DNA of 64,000 bases from Fenollaria sporofastidiosus (GTDB taxonomy: Bacteria > Bacillota > Clostridia > Tissierellales > Peptoniphilaceae): positions 1,364,001-1,428,000 of the forward strand of contig NZ_OW968186.1 in the NCBI RefSeq assembly GCF_943169635.2, read 5' to 3'. Below the pieces are notes generated by a model. That model was not told the origin of the DNA. It was given only the letters and a program-made list of their open reading frames with translations, and did not search any database. The position numbers were made by a program, and so were the translations under genes. Each line of letters starts with the position of its first letter. Position 1 is the stretch's first letter. Of this stretch, positions 9,423 through 18,508 are shown piece by piece.

Positions 9423-9779
9423 TTACTTAGTAGTTTTGGCTGCTTCTTTAACGCCTTTTACATAAACGTTAACTTGCAATACATGTATGTCAGTCATCTC
9501 TTCTACAGCCGATTTAACGCTAGATTGAATTTCATATCCAACCTTGTCAATCTTTGCGCCATATTCAATGTCAACATATATGTCTATAATACAGCCTTCT
9601 TCACTGCTTTCAATTTTAATTGGTTTATTAAAATTCTTTACTCCTAATAATTCAGTAATGTTAGATCCTATACCGGATGATAAAGAGCAAACGTGTTCAA
9701 CTTCACAAGTAGCCTTGCTAGCTATAGTTGCTATAACATCATCAGATATAGTAATATTTCCAATATTATTATTTTCCAT
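9423..9779 (-). CDS. Asp23/Gls24 family envelope stress protein
   Basis: A 118-residue member of the Asp23/Gls24 (YqhY-like) family, with the characteristic start GNITISDDVIATIASKATCEVEHV and the later VDIEYGAKIDKVGYEIQSSVKSAVEEM. In many Firmicutes this gene stands just before nusB, as here. Family members are linked to envelope stress or to acetyl-CoA carboxylase control, but the role in this organism is unknown. It is followed at once by an intrinsic terminator. Confidence 0.9.
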   Translation of the reverse strand: MENNNIGNITISDDVIATIASKATCEVEHVCSLSSGIGSNITELLGVKNFNKPIKIESSEEGCIIDIYVDIEYGAKIDKVGYEIQSSVKSAVEEMTDIHVLQVNVYVKGVKEAAKTTK

Positions 9780-9787
9780 AGCTTACT

Positions 9788-10126
9788 CTACTTAGAGTCT
9801 TCCTCCTCATCATCTTCTGGGTATTCGAAATAATCATCGTCGTCATCATAGTCATAATCATCGTCATCATAATCGAAATCGTAATCATCGTCGTCGTAGT
9901 CTTCACCATAGAAGTCATCTTCTAAATATGAAAGATCTTCGTCAACTTCAAATATATAGTCTTCTAGGTCTTCAAGTCCTGCTGCGTTATCGCAAACAGT
10001 GTCAGCCATTTCATCAAGAATATTGATGATTTCAGTTAAAATCTTTTCTTCCTTACTTTCGTCCTTCAAGCCTAAGCCTTCTGCAAGTCCCTTTAAATAA
10101 GAAACTTTCTTTGATAGTTCGTACAT
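9788..10126 (-). CDS. CD1247-type small acidic protein
   Basis: A 112-residue cytosolic protein. The N-terminal 50 residues (ELSKKVSYLKGLAEGLGL..EEKILTEIINILDEMAD) match the CD1247 N-terminal domain found in clostridia. The last 45 residues are almost entirely Asp, Glu and Tyr, in DDDDYDFDYDDDDYDY-like repeats, giving an extremely acidic tail. Function is not known. The place between efp and the Asp23/nusB genes is the usual one for this family. A cation-binding or partner-binding tail is only a guess. Confidence 0.8.
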   Translation of the reverse strand: MYELSKKVSYLKGLAEGLGLKDESKEEKILTEIINILDEMADTVCDNAAGLEDLEDYIFEVDEDLSYLEDDFYGEDYDDDDYDFDYDDDDYDYDDDDDYFEYPEDDEEEDSK

Positions 10127-10138
10127 TTTTCTACCTCC

Positions 10139-10696
10139 TTAAACTCTAGATAAATATTCTCCACTTCTTGTGTCTATCTTAATTCTATCTCCAATATTTA
10201 CAAATAGTGGTACATTTAATGTAAATCCTGTTTCTACAGTTGCTGGTTTAGTAGCTCCAGTAGTTGTGTTTCCTTTAACACCAGGTTCAGTTTGAGTAAC
10301 TTCTAGTTCAACAAAGTTTGGTGCTTGAACTGAAAATGCTTTGCCCTTGTAGAATCTAATTACAGCTGTATCATTTTCTCTCAAGAATTGAATTGCTTCT
10401 TTAACTTCGTCTTTGTTTAATGGAAGTTGCTCATATGTCTCATTGTCCATGAAATAATAAAGTTCATCATCGTTGTATAGATATTGCATTTCTTTTGTTT
10501 CCAATTGTGCATCATTGAACTTTTCTGTTGGGTTGAAAGTTAATTCCTTTGTAGCCCCACTAAGTACGCTTCTGATAGTTGCTCTTACAAAAGCAGCTCC
10601 TTTACCTGGCTTTACATGTTGAAAGTCTAAGACTTGATAAACGTCTCCATCCCATTCAAATGTAGCGCCATTTCTAAAATCACTTGCCGATAACAT
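10139..10696 (-). CDS. efp: Translation elongation factor P
   Basis: A 185-residue EF-P that relieves ribosome stalling at proline stretches. Three beta-barrel domains are complete. The loop that enters the peptidyl-transferase centre reads KPGKGAAF, with the tip lysine Lys32, the position modified in bacteria whose EF-P has Lys. No modification enzyme gene is visible nearby. A strong promoter and a GGAGG ribosome site precede the ATG, so efp heads the efp-CD1247-asp23 unit. Confidence 0.96.
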   Translation of the reverse strand: MLSASDFRNGATFEWDGDVYQVLDFQHVKPGKGAAFVRATIRSVLSGATKELTFNPTEKFNDAQLETKEMQYLYNDDELYYFMDNETYEQLPLNKDEVKEAIQFLRENDTAVIRFYKGKAFSVQAPNFVELEVTQTEPGVKGNTTTGATKPATVETGFTLNVPLFVNIGDRIKIDTRSGEYLSRV

Positions 10697-10728
10697 ATAT
10701 TTCCTCCTAAATTCAAATATCTACAACT

Positions 10729-10757
10729 ATTATATCAGTAATTGTATAATTTAACAA
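10729..10757 (-). promoter_or_regulatory. Promoter of efp
   Basis: TTGTTA (10752-10757) and TATAAT (10729-10734), spacing 17, on the minus strand, about 30 bases before efp. Confidence 0.8.
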
Positions 10758-10784
10758 GTATTTTTACAATATTGAAATTTTTGC

Positions 10785-10815
10785 AAAGAAAAGTCGAGGC
10801 ATTCTAGCTCGACTT
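10785..10815 (-). terminator. Terminator of the pilus operon
   Basis: Stem AGTCGAG/CTCGACT (10792-10798 with 10808-10814), followed on the minus strand by TTTTCTTT. It lies 12 bases after the last pilus gene. Confidence 0.8.
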
Positions 10816-10826
10816 ACTTATCTTTA

Positions 10827-11605
10827 TTATTCCTTTATATTCTTTGCACTCAGTATATACAGTTTTAAAGATTTAAGATAACTTATATTGGACTTTCCTT
10901 TTATATCTAAAACATAGCCAAATATATCCTTGTTTTCTTCTACACTTAAAGTTCCATTGATGATAATAAGACCATTGAAGTGAATTGAACCCCTAACATT
11001 TATATTGCCATCTATGATTAGTATGCCACTTCCATCTATATTTGCGTTAATGTCATTATTAAGCTCATCTTGACTTATCTTAACTATGGCCTTGCTAAAA
11101 TTGAAAGTTCTATCTTCTTCATGTTCTATATCTGAAAATAATTATTAATCTCTTCTGCTTTAAACTCTTGAACATTATTCTCCAAGATATTGTTATAAAA
11201 TTTTCTTTCTCATAATCTCTTAAATGCTCTATAAAGAAGATTTTGTTCATAAGAGTATAGTATGTCTCTTTAATCTTTTCCTTATTGTTTGATAATTTTC
11301 TGAGCAAAAATTTTAAAAGCACTTTTATTGGCAACGTCGTATGTTGCTAAAACAACTTTTGATTTTCATACAGACTATAATCTTTTGATTTTAAATCATA
11401 TATCTCGCCACCGTTCTGATATGTACCTTCTATATCTTTAACAATGACATTTTCTACAGATTCACAGTTGTAATAAAACTGTTTCATTCTAGATCTGTTA
11501 AGATACATCATTCTTTCTATGCTTACATATTCAAATAGATATATTAATAGAGCTGTTATTAAAATATTACTGATAAAACAACTAAGCTTGCACTAGCTTT
11601 TTCAT
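10827..11605 (-). pseudogene. Unrecognised protein with N-terminal membrane helix, last gene of pilus operon; frameshifted
   Basis: Reads in at least four frame segments. The ATG at 11605 (AGAGGTG upstream, overlapping the previous stop as ATGA) begins MKKASASLVVLSVILITALLI once one A is added, a single membrane helix as in PilX-like minor pilus proteins. The last 90 residues (stop at 10827) show short beta-repeat-like phrases such as GILIIDGNINVRGSIHFNGL and IIINGTLSVEE, reminiscent of bactofilin-like or PilX-associated repeats. The middle is too damaged to judge. Position suggests a pilus accessory role; the family is not identified. Confidence 0.5.
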
Positions 11606-12067
11606 TCTATCACCTCTACATATCTTGTGCTTAATATCTTCTTATATTCTTTATCTTTAAATTTTAGATTTTATAATAATATTATCATCAGGGTTATATG
11701 TGAACGATAGATCTTTAACTCCCTTTAAAAATATGTTTTACCTGTCAGCTCTCCACCTGCTTCTCTTTTGATCTTGTCATTATCAATTATATACTCACAA
11801 GTTTTAAATTTACTTCTGCTTCTCTTTTCAAAATATAGAATTTTATTAACACTAACGGTATTGTAAAGGTCAAAATCATTTTCTATAAATGAAAAGAATA
11901 GATTGATATCATCTTCATCCTCTAAGTTCTCTTCATATCTTTTGTAAAGCTGGTAAAATTCTTAAGCACAGAGCTTGCTCCAAACAAAACAAGCGATAAG
12001 AGAAACAATGCGACAATAAGCTCAAGTAAGGTCTCTGCTTTTTATTTGATGATCTGAAATTCTTCAT
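11602..12067 (-). pseudogene. Minor type IV prepilin (ComGF/PulJ-like), frameshifted
   Basis: The start ATG at 12067 has GAGGG upstream and lies within the end of the preceding prepilin. Adding one A in the run near 12040 gives a short basic leader and the segment KKAETLLELIVALFLLSLVLF, a prepilin N-terminal helix with Glu at position 5 of the mature form. The body (KRYEENLEDEDDINLFFSFIENDFDLYN) resembles ComGF/PulJ minor pilins in length and in the aromatic-acidic stretch after the helix. Further indels occur near 11735 and 11672. The stop overlaps the next gene. Confidence 0.6.
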
Positions 12068-12392
12068 ATATCTTACCCTCGTTATCTTGTATTGAAAGTT
12101 TAAATGTGTATAAGTCAGCTGTGTATGACTCTTTCACAAGATTAAATTTAATATCATCGCCTAAGTTTTCTTTAATCTTATCTGTCATTTTGTAAACATC
12201 TTCACTCTCATCTGACCTTATTATTTCCATTGCATTGCTTGCAAAATTGTCAAACTTTCTTATCTTCTTCGTATCTCTTTCTAACGCCATAAAATTTTTC
12301 AAAAAAACAGACAGAAAAAGTACAAAGATTGAAAATATAGCAAAAGAAATTACAACATCCATCATTGTAAGTGCTTTTTTATACTTCTTCAT
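12042..12392 (-). CDS. Minor prepilin-like protein with atypical cleavage site
   Basis: A 116-residue protein with a basic leader KKYKKA, then LTMMDVVISFAIFSIFVLFLSVFL, one hydrophobic helix of prepilin type. At the expected processing site the residues are A|LTMMD rather than G|FTLxE: Ala at -1, Leu at +1 and Asp at +5. Both changes are tolerated in some minor pilins. The ATG at 12392 is chosen rather than an upstream in-frame TTG; GGAGG precedes it at slightly long spacing. It overlaps the previous prepilin by 14 bases. Confidence 0.65.
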   Translation of the reverse strand: MKKYKKALTMMDVVISFAIFSIFVLFLSVFLKNFMALERDTKKIRKFDNFASNAMEIIRSDESEDVYKMTDKIKENLGDDIKFNLVKESYTADLYTFKLSIQDNEGKIYEEFQIIK

Positions 12393-12801
12393 ACCTAACC
12401 TGTCCTCCAACTGCAGCTATTATTACATTATATTCTTTGTTATTTTTATTAGACTTAAGATGAAAATTAAAATTGCCGCTAGCGCTTTTTGTTCCACCTT
12501 CAGATGTAAAAGAGTAAGTTTCATTATTTAAAAACTTTAGCTGCTTTAATTTATACACAATTTTTGCATTATTAAGGTTAGAAACAACTATCTCGTCATC
12601 TTTTACACTAAGTTCGACAGTTATTGATTGCATAATTGCACTAACCCTTGCCTTCTTAACTATTTGCACCACATTTTTAACTTCTTCTCTTTCACTAAAA
12701 TTAGTAAAGTGTGCATAAGCAAGTATAAACATAGATATGATTATAGCTGCTATGCTTATAGAAATAACTGTTTCAATATATGTGAATGCTTTTTTACTCA
12801 T
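12379..12801 (-). CDS. Minor type IV prepilin (GspH/ComGD-like)
   Basis: A 140-residue prepilin. The leader MSKKA is followed by FTYIETVISISIAAIIISMFILAY split at the usual A|F cleavage point, with Glu at +5 of the mature protein. The C-terminal half is beta-rich (ITVELSVKDDEIVVSNLNNAKIVYK), as in pseudopilins of the GspH/FimT and ComGD class. It lies within the ComG-like operon between an unrecognised membrane protein and another prepilin, overlapping both. Confidence 0.72.
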   Translation of the reverse strand: MSKKAFTYIETVISISIAAIIISMFILAYAHFTNFSEREEVKNVVQIVKKARVSAIMQSITVELSVKDDEIVVSNLNNAKIVYKLKQLKFLNNETYSFTSEGGTKSASGNFNFHLKSNKNNKEYNVIIAAVGGQVRYEEV

Positions 12802-13513
12802 ACCTTATCTCACCTATAGATAAATAAAAATCATTTTCATTATCGTTAATAAATTCAATTGCTACTACCTTAGAATGTTTATAGTCATCACCTAAGTAGA
12901 AATATTTTAAATTTGATATTCTGCTTAAAGCTATCCTTTTTTCAATGCCTTGCGTCTTTATCACTAAATTTGCATTTGTACATCCTTCAAAGTTTACATT
13001 AATTATATTCTTACAAACACTTATATCATTTTTAGCTCTAAGTGTAATATCACCACTTTTTTTATATAATACAAGGCTGTCTTTGCTTTCATGAAAAACA
13101 CTCGCATCATTTATTTGCCATGTATCTAGTAATGAATTGTCATCGTTATCAAGTACTATCGCATCTAAATCTGCTTCTTCATCTTCAAAATCTTCATTAT
13201 TTATCTCGTCTATATTATTAATAAGATCATACGTATTGCCTTGCGAGTTATCTAGATTAGCAATATCTATGTTATTAATTAAAATATTATTTATAATCTC
13301 ATTCTTATTTCTTTCTTCACCGTTAATATCTGCCTTAGCAATACTAATCTTCTTTGCTTTTTTTAGTTTTTCTTCATCTTTGCCGCCAGCAAAGTTAAAT
13401 TTTTCTTTAATTTTTGTATTCTCATACTTAGGTAATTCTTTTTTCATAGGTAATAATATATTAGCAAAAATTAATACTAATATTATGAGTCCTTTATTTA
13501 TATAGCTTCTCAT
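12794..13513 (-). CDS. Unrecognised membrane-anchored protein in pilus operon
   Basis: A 239-residue protein with one hydrophobic helix near the N-terminus (GLIILVLIFANILLP, about residues 8-22) and no cysteine lipobox. A charged linker, rich in Asn and Asp in the middle (about residues 80-125), precedes a C-terminal part with beta-strand character ending YLSIGEIRYE. I do not recognise a family. It overlaps both neighbours (4 and 8 bases) and so is translated with the pilus genes. A periplasmic-side or cell-wall pilus assembly role, like PilO/PilN or ComGG, is possible but not shown. Confidence 0.55.
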   Translation of the reverse strand: MRSYINKGLIILVLIFANILLPMKKELPKYENTKIKEKFNFAGGKDEEKLKKAKKISIAKADINGEERNKNEIINNILINNIDIANLDNSQGNTYDLINNIDEINNEDFEDEEADLDAIVLDNDDNSLLDTWQINDASVFHESKDSLVLYKKSGDITLRAKNDISVCKNIINVNFEGCTNANLVIKTQGIEKRIALSRISNLKYFYLGDDYKHSKVVAIEFINDNENDFYLSIGEIRYE

Positions 13514-14097
13514 CTTATCACCCTCAAAAGAAGTATAGCTAACAAGAGAACAATAATTATATCTAAAGCTATATCTATAAACTTTGAATAATTAAAAGTC
13601 TTTTATATTTTTATTTAATATATCAAATAGATCTTTAAAATAAATTGCGTTACTTATCTCTTCAAGCTCTTTTATCTTAAGCAAAACTAAAACCTTGCCG
13701 TCTGTATTATTCGCTTGATTGACTATGTAGTTATATAGCTGCTCTTTATCTAAACTATACAAATTAATGTCAAAGCTTCTTCTCAAAAGACATATTTAGC
13801 TTATCAAACTTATATATCGCCTTGTCAGTAATAATCTTTTCAATATCGTGTTCTTTTAAATTTAAGCTGAGTATATCTATCTTCTTTAATGTAGATAAAT
13901 ATTTCTCAAAACACTCATCATAGTCATCTAATTTAGCAATAAAGCTGTCTTTATTTAAATATTTATTATCTTTAAACTTTTGAATAAATACTTTGTGCTA
14001 GCCTCTTTATCACTATCGTCATAAAACAATTTTCTGCTACTCTACTTGTTTTATTGTTCAAAAATATATGATGAGTCAATATAAATAAGATTTTCAC
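13510..14097 (-). pseudogene. Unrecognised tail-anchored protein in pilus operon, frameshifted
   Basis: About 195 residues after repair of several A/T-run indels. A GTG at 14097 with GGAG upstream overlaps the prepilin peptidase stop, and one added A gives MKNLIYIDSSYIL. The body is highly charged and probably helical (FKDNKYLNKDSFIAKLDDYD, YLSTLKKIDILSLNLKEHDI). It ends in one transmembrane helix, ALDIIIVLLLAILLLRVIR, directly before the stop. This arrangement, cytosolic domain then tail anchor, is what one would expect of a small PilM/PilN-like partner, but no signature supports that name. Confidence 0.45.
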
Positions 14098-14518
14098 TAT
14101 ATATGCTCCTTAAATAAGTCAAAAGCTTTAAAGCAAAAAGCAAAGCTTACATACGGCACTAGTCTAACTGACTTGTCCTTACTCTTCTTTATAAAATTAT
14201 TAATTAGTTTAAATAGTATTGCTAGTAACGTTGAAATGATAATAAGAAATAAATATTCCTCAAAAGGAAATATCATAAAAGTAAAAATATAAATCCACAT
14301 CTCCATCACCAATCTGAGAAATGTATTTATTTTAAAATATGCGAAAAGATTAAAGCTATATATTGCCAATATCTTTATGTATGGCACATGATTAAATATA
14401 GCTATTAGTGATACAATAAATATTAAAAATAAAATAAAACTATTATACTGGGCTTCTTTTACATCCTTGTATGATATATAAAAGAACTAGAGATAAGATT
14501 ATATAAAGCTACTAGCAT
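14097..14518 (-). pseudogene. Short prepilin peptidase (A24 family, CpaA/TadV size), frameshifted
   Basis: An integral membrane aspartic protease that cleaves prepilin leaders. After repair of runs near 14485, 14335 and 14285 the protein has about 140 residues. The first catalytic Asp is in ISYKDVKEAQYN and the second in the GxGD motif QIGDGDVDLYF. The C-terminal phrase VPYVSFAF matches the usual IPFGPFLAL-like position. It lacks the N-terminal methyltransferase domain of classic PilD/ComC. The GDGD motif is visible in only one of the three frames around 14300, which is why the gene is easily missed. Confidence 0.65.
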
Positions 14519-14530
14519 TTCATTTCTTTA

Positions 14531-14932
14531 TTATTTGAAAGTGCCACCGCCAGTATTAGCTGGGCTTGTTTTAGTTCCTGTAGTAATCTTATCTGGGCTA
14601 ACAGTAATTACACCATTGGCGTCAATTTTAACGGTATATATAGTAGATCTATTTTGAGCTATGGATGAAGGGACTTTAACGTCATTCTTTAAGTAGCCCT
14701 CTTTAAACAATGTCTCAGAAGTCACATCATGTTTGTCTGGAAACTCATTGAAATATAGTAGTGCAACTGAACTTATTTGGTCAACATTTGCATTATGAGC
14801 AGTTCTTTCCGCACTCATCTTTATAGCTTTATAAGCTGGTATAGCAACAGCAATAAGTATTGCTACTATAGCTATAGATATAATGATTTCTACAAAAGTA
14901 AATCCTTTTTTGCTTTTACACTTCTTATTCAT
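14531..14932 (-). CDS. Major type IV pilin (ComGC/PilA-like)
   Basis: A 133-residue prepilin and the most canonical one here: leader MNKKCKSKKG, then FTFVEIIISIAIVAILIAVAIP with Glu at +5, and the helix continuing as AYKAIKMSAERTAHNANVDQ. The C-terminal domain is short and ends with a Gly/Thr-rich tail. It directly follows the platform protein gene, the same place as comGC after comGB. A strong ribosome site GAAGGAGG precedes the ATG. Confidence 0.85.
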   Translation of the reverse strand: MNKKCKSKKGFTFVEIIISIAIVAILIAVAIPAYKAIKMSAERTAHNANVDQISSVALLYFNEFPDKHDVTSETLFKEGYLKNDVKVPSSIAQNRSTIYTVKIDANGVITVSPDKITTGTKTSPANTGGGTFK

Positions 14933-14946
14933 AATCTTTCCTCCTT

Positions 14947-16160
14947 CTAAGAAATAATGCTTGTCATCGAGTCATACATTGGTTTAAATACCATAAGTAA
15001 GATTAGCATGATTACTAAGCCCATAATTATAGTCATAAGCGGCTCTATAGAGTTTACAAACTTATCAAGTCTTCTCTTTAAGTCTCGTTTATATAGTGAC
15101 AAAACATTCTCTATAATTTCAACGAGATGCTCTGACTCATATCCAGTTATCAATATGGTCTTTACATCTTCTAAGAAAATATGACTTGAATTAACAACGT
15201 TTTGAAATGTTTCTCCCTCGTTTAAACTCTTAGTCATCCTTTCAAATTCCGTCCTTAGGTAAATTAAATCGAAGTTTTTAGAGAAGAAATCGAAAATTTC
15301 ATTAACTTTACTACCAGACTTAAGCATGCTTAGCATATAATATAAAATTCTGTAATTTATTCTAGACTTATATAAACCGTTTTTGATTCAAGCAAATATT
15401 TTGCTTAAAATATAAAATTTATCATTTTGATTAAGTATAATGCTCAAAATTACAATAATAATTATTCCAAGAATATAATAAATATAGTTATACTTTATAG
15501 AATTGCTTACTATAAGCAAAAGTTTTAAACTATCTGGCATTAGATTAGTATCATTGTCAAATAAATATGAAAATTGTGGAACTAAAAGACTATAATCATG
15601 ATTATAAACGCAATCAAGGCTAGCATTAAAAACTTAGGTTTAATCATGATATTGCTGATCGTACTCTTGTACTCTTCTTGTTCGTAAAGGTTCTCGCTTA
15701 TCTCTAATATTTGCTCTGAAAGGTCTTTTGAGTTTTTGCTTGTTTTTATATGTTCTGACTTCTCGGCTATCCTTAAGCTTAATAAAGATAAATTATCAAG
15801 TATGTCTAGCTTTGATAGTATATCCGACAATGTGAATCCATGCTCAATAAGATCTTTGATGAGTAAATAATAATTCTTTCAAAGGATCGCTAAGCGCTGA
15901 AGAACTTTGATACATTTGTTCAAGAATTTGTGGCAGGTTGTTATTTATCTTCAAATTAAATGCGATAATTCTGAAAAGTTTGCTATGTCCTTTCTTCTTA
16001 CGCTGTTAATTTTAAGTATTCTATAAATCTTAGCAGGTCTAAAATACTTAACACTCATAAAATCAATATTAGAATCTTTAGTCTTAAGAAAGGCTTCGTA
16101 GATGTTCTTTGCGCTCACGCTTTTCGCTGCTGCATCTTCAAATATTATTTCATATTTCAT
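14947..16160 (-). pseudogene. Pilus inner-membrane platform protein (PilC/ComGB/GspF), multiple frameshifts
   Basis: A polytopic membrane protein on which the pilin is assembled. The intact pieces line up with the GspF family: N-terminal KINSVRRKDIANF, a first cytosolic domain (SDILSKLDILDNLSLLSLRI), transmembrane FLMLALIAFIIMIIVF, then VPQFSYLFDNDTNLMPDSLKLLL, and a second domain ending in ILLMVFKPMYDSMTSI. The order and total span (about 400 codons) are normal. Breaks fall near 15960, 15860, 15585 and 15400. The ATG at 16160 abuts the ATPase stop. Confidence 0.72.
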
Positions 16161-17288
16161 TTATGTCGCCTTCTTTAAAGTCCATGTATGTTTTTCATCT
16201 ATAAAATTATTTTCAAGCAAATAATTTATAGAGTCTTCAAAGCTTACATAATCAGATAGCTTCTTCATCTCATTGTAAATTTCACTTGTTAGTTTTGTAT
16301 TGTTCTTTAGTAACAAGTCTCTTATCTTATCATTAATAAGTAGTATTTCAAATACTGCAATTCTGCCAAAGTATTTATCATTACCATCTTGAGCTATTAG
16401 GTCTTGCTTATCATAAGAAGACCTCAAGCGCTTAACAAGTCTTTGGTTAATTATTGCATTTAGAGAAGTAAATAGATAAGACGCTTCTACATCCATTTCT
16501 AAAAGTCTGTTGATACTTGTTACTGGGCTCATACTGTGCAAGGTAGTAATAATCTTATGACCAGTTAACGAAGCTCTAACAGCAATTTGTGCAGAATCTT
16601 CATCTCTTATCTCGCCTATGGCAATAACATCTGGGTCCTGTCTTAGTATGGCTCTAAGTGTGTTTGCAAATGTTATGTCCTTATAATCATGTATTTCAAT
16701 TTGATCAATATCATTAACCCTATACTCTACTGGATCTTCAACGCTAACTATACTAAGGCGCTCTTTGTCTAGATTATTAAGCATGGTATACATAGTTGAG
16801 TTCTTGCCTGAACCTGTTGGTCCTGTAATAATAGTCATTTGATACTTATACTTAACAATCTTTTCGAATAATTCTTTTGCTTTGTCGGACAAGCCAATGT
16901 TATCAACAGTAAACATCTCTTTATTGTTTAGAATCCTAATACAAATTTTCTCTCCATATATTGCTTCGATAAAGGATACTCTAAGGTCAACTTCGCCATG
17001 ACTAAATCTTCCATCTTGTGGTGCGAATTTAATCGCAGTATCGCACTCAGCCTTAATCTTGATAATGTTAACAATATTTTGATAAGCATTTTTATTAATC
17101 TTTTAAAAACACAAGTTCGCCATCAATCCTGAGCCTAATTAATATATACTTATCATACGGTTCAAAGTGTATATCACTAGCTCTATTATCAATGGCGTAA
17201 TCAATAATATTTTAATAAATTCTTCAGCTTTTGTTGTTTGAATTTCTAAAATTCCTTTATCATCATATAAAGAAGATAGTTTATTCAT
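16161..17288 (-). pseudogene. Pilus assembly ATPase (ComGA/short PilB, GspE family), frameshift near N-terminus
   Basis: A secretion-type hexameric ATPase of about 376 residues, the size of ComGA and lacking the N-terminal GspE domain of long PilB. The repaired N-terminal part contains RASDIHFEP. The remainder has Walker A GPTGSGKNS, the Asp box IVSVEDPVEYRV, Walker B DPDVIAIGEIRD and the His box ITTLHS. Two departures: Asn follows the Walker A Lys where Ser/Thr is almost universal, and the CxxC zinc pair seen in long PilB is absent. The start ATG at 17288 overlaps the U32 peptidase stop. Breaks lie near 17105 and 17210. Confidence 0.78.
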
Positions 17289-18507
17289 TTGCCTTCCTTC
17301 TAATCATATAATTATATTGAACTTTCTTATCATATGGTAGATAAGCTTCCTTCATAGGTGTGTTTATATTGTCAACCTCTTGCATGTTTTCATCATAAAT
17401 CTTCTCAATAGTAAATTTATCATAAAACTTAGGTCCAAATATTTCTACTTCGTCTCCTATAGAGAATTTGTTTCTCTTGAAGCTTCATAAGCTTTTTGTC
17501 TTCGTCGTAATCAATTACTTTAGCAACAAAGTCATATAATCTTATATGATGAGTTGTCATATGTTAAAGAAGCATTTTAACATCTCCAAAGAAAATGCAG
17601 TAGTAAAGTCTCTGTGACTAACTTTTTATTTCGTCAAGATAAACATTGTTATCTCTATTGTAGATGTACCTATCTAAATCTTCGTAATAATCATCAATTG
17701 CTTTTCTATATTGATTAATAACAGTTGCAACATAGTACTCAGACTTAACTCTACCTTCAATTTTGAATGAATCAACTCCCGCTTCAATTAACTCAGGAAT
17801 GTAATTTATCATACATAGATCCTTAGAGTTCATTATATATGTGCCTTTTTCATCCTCTGTTATTGGATAATATTCACCTGGTCTAGTCTCTTCCATTAGA
17901 TAATATTTATATCTGCATGGATGAGCGCAATCGCCCATGTTAGCATTTCTACCTGTCATAAAGTTTGATAAAAGGCATCTACCTGAGTAGCTCATACACA
18001 TAGCTCCGTGCACAAAGGCTTCAATCATAATTTTATCTTTTACTTCATCTTTTATCTCTTTTATCTCTTTTAAACTTAGTTCTCTAGCAAGTATAACTCT
18101 ATCTGCTCCAAGACTGTGCCAAAATTCAACAGTAGCAGTATTTGTAATATTAGCTTGTGTGCTTATATGAATTTCTTTGCTTGGTGCTAGCGTTTTAACC
18201 TTTTGGAATATACCAGGGTCTGATACAATAAACGCATCTACACCCGCATCGTCCATGCTTTGTATATATTCATCAACACCTTCTAGATCTTTATTGTGAG
18301 ATATGACATTTAATGTTAAATATACTTTTTTATCTAAACTATGAGCGAGCTTTGTTGCTTCTTTTATATCATCTAAACTTAAATTCTTAGAAGCAGTTCT
18401 TAATCCAAGCTTGTCTCCAGCTAGATATACAGCATCAGCTCCATATTGTATAGCAGTTTTAAATTTTCTAAATCTCCTGCTGGTGCTAATAATTCAACTT
18501 TTTTCAT
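17281..18507 (-). pseudogene. U32 family peptidase (RlhA/TrhP-like), frameshifted
   Basis: A member of the U32 'collagenase-like' family, many of which act in tRNA or rRNA hydroxylation and not as proteases. The start ATG at 18507 with AAGGAG gives KKVELLAPAGDLENLK. The core shows the conserved EAFVHGAMCMSYSGRCLLS, GDCAHPCRYKYY and DSFKIEGRVKSEYYVA, with the set of cysteines expected for an iron-sulfur cluster. The C-terminal barrel (NKFSIGDEVEIFGP) is out of frame as read. Single A/T repairs near 18455, 17620 and 17475 join it, about 408 residues. Confidence 0.82.
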
Positions 18508-18508
18508 C

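Noticed and set aside
11119..11334. Short minus-strand frame rich in Lys and Ile
   Set aside because: It is one frame segment of the broken pilus-operon gene at 10827-11605, not a gene of its own.
15385..15400. In-frame TGA in the platform protein as a possible recoded codon
   Set aside because: The gene has several nearby indels, TGA is used as a true stop in other genes here, and no selenocysteine element is visible.
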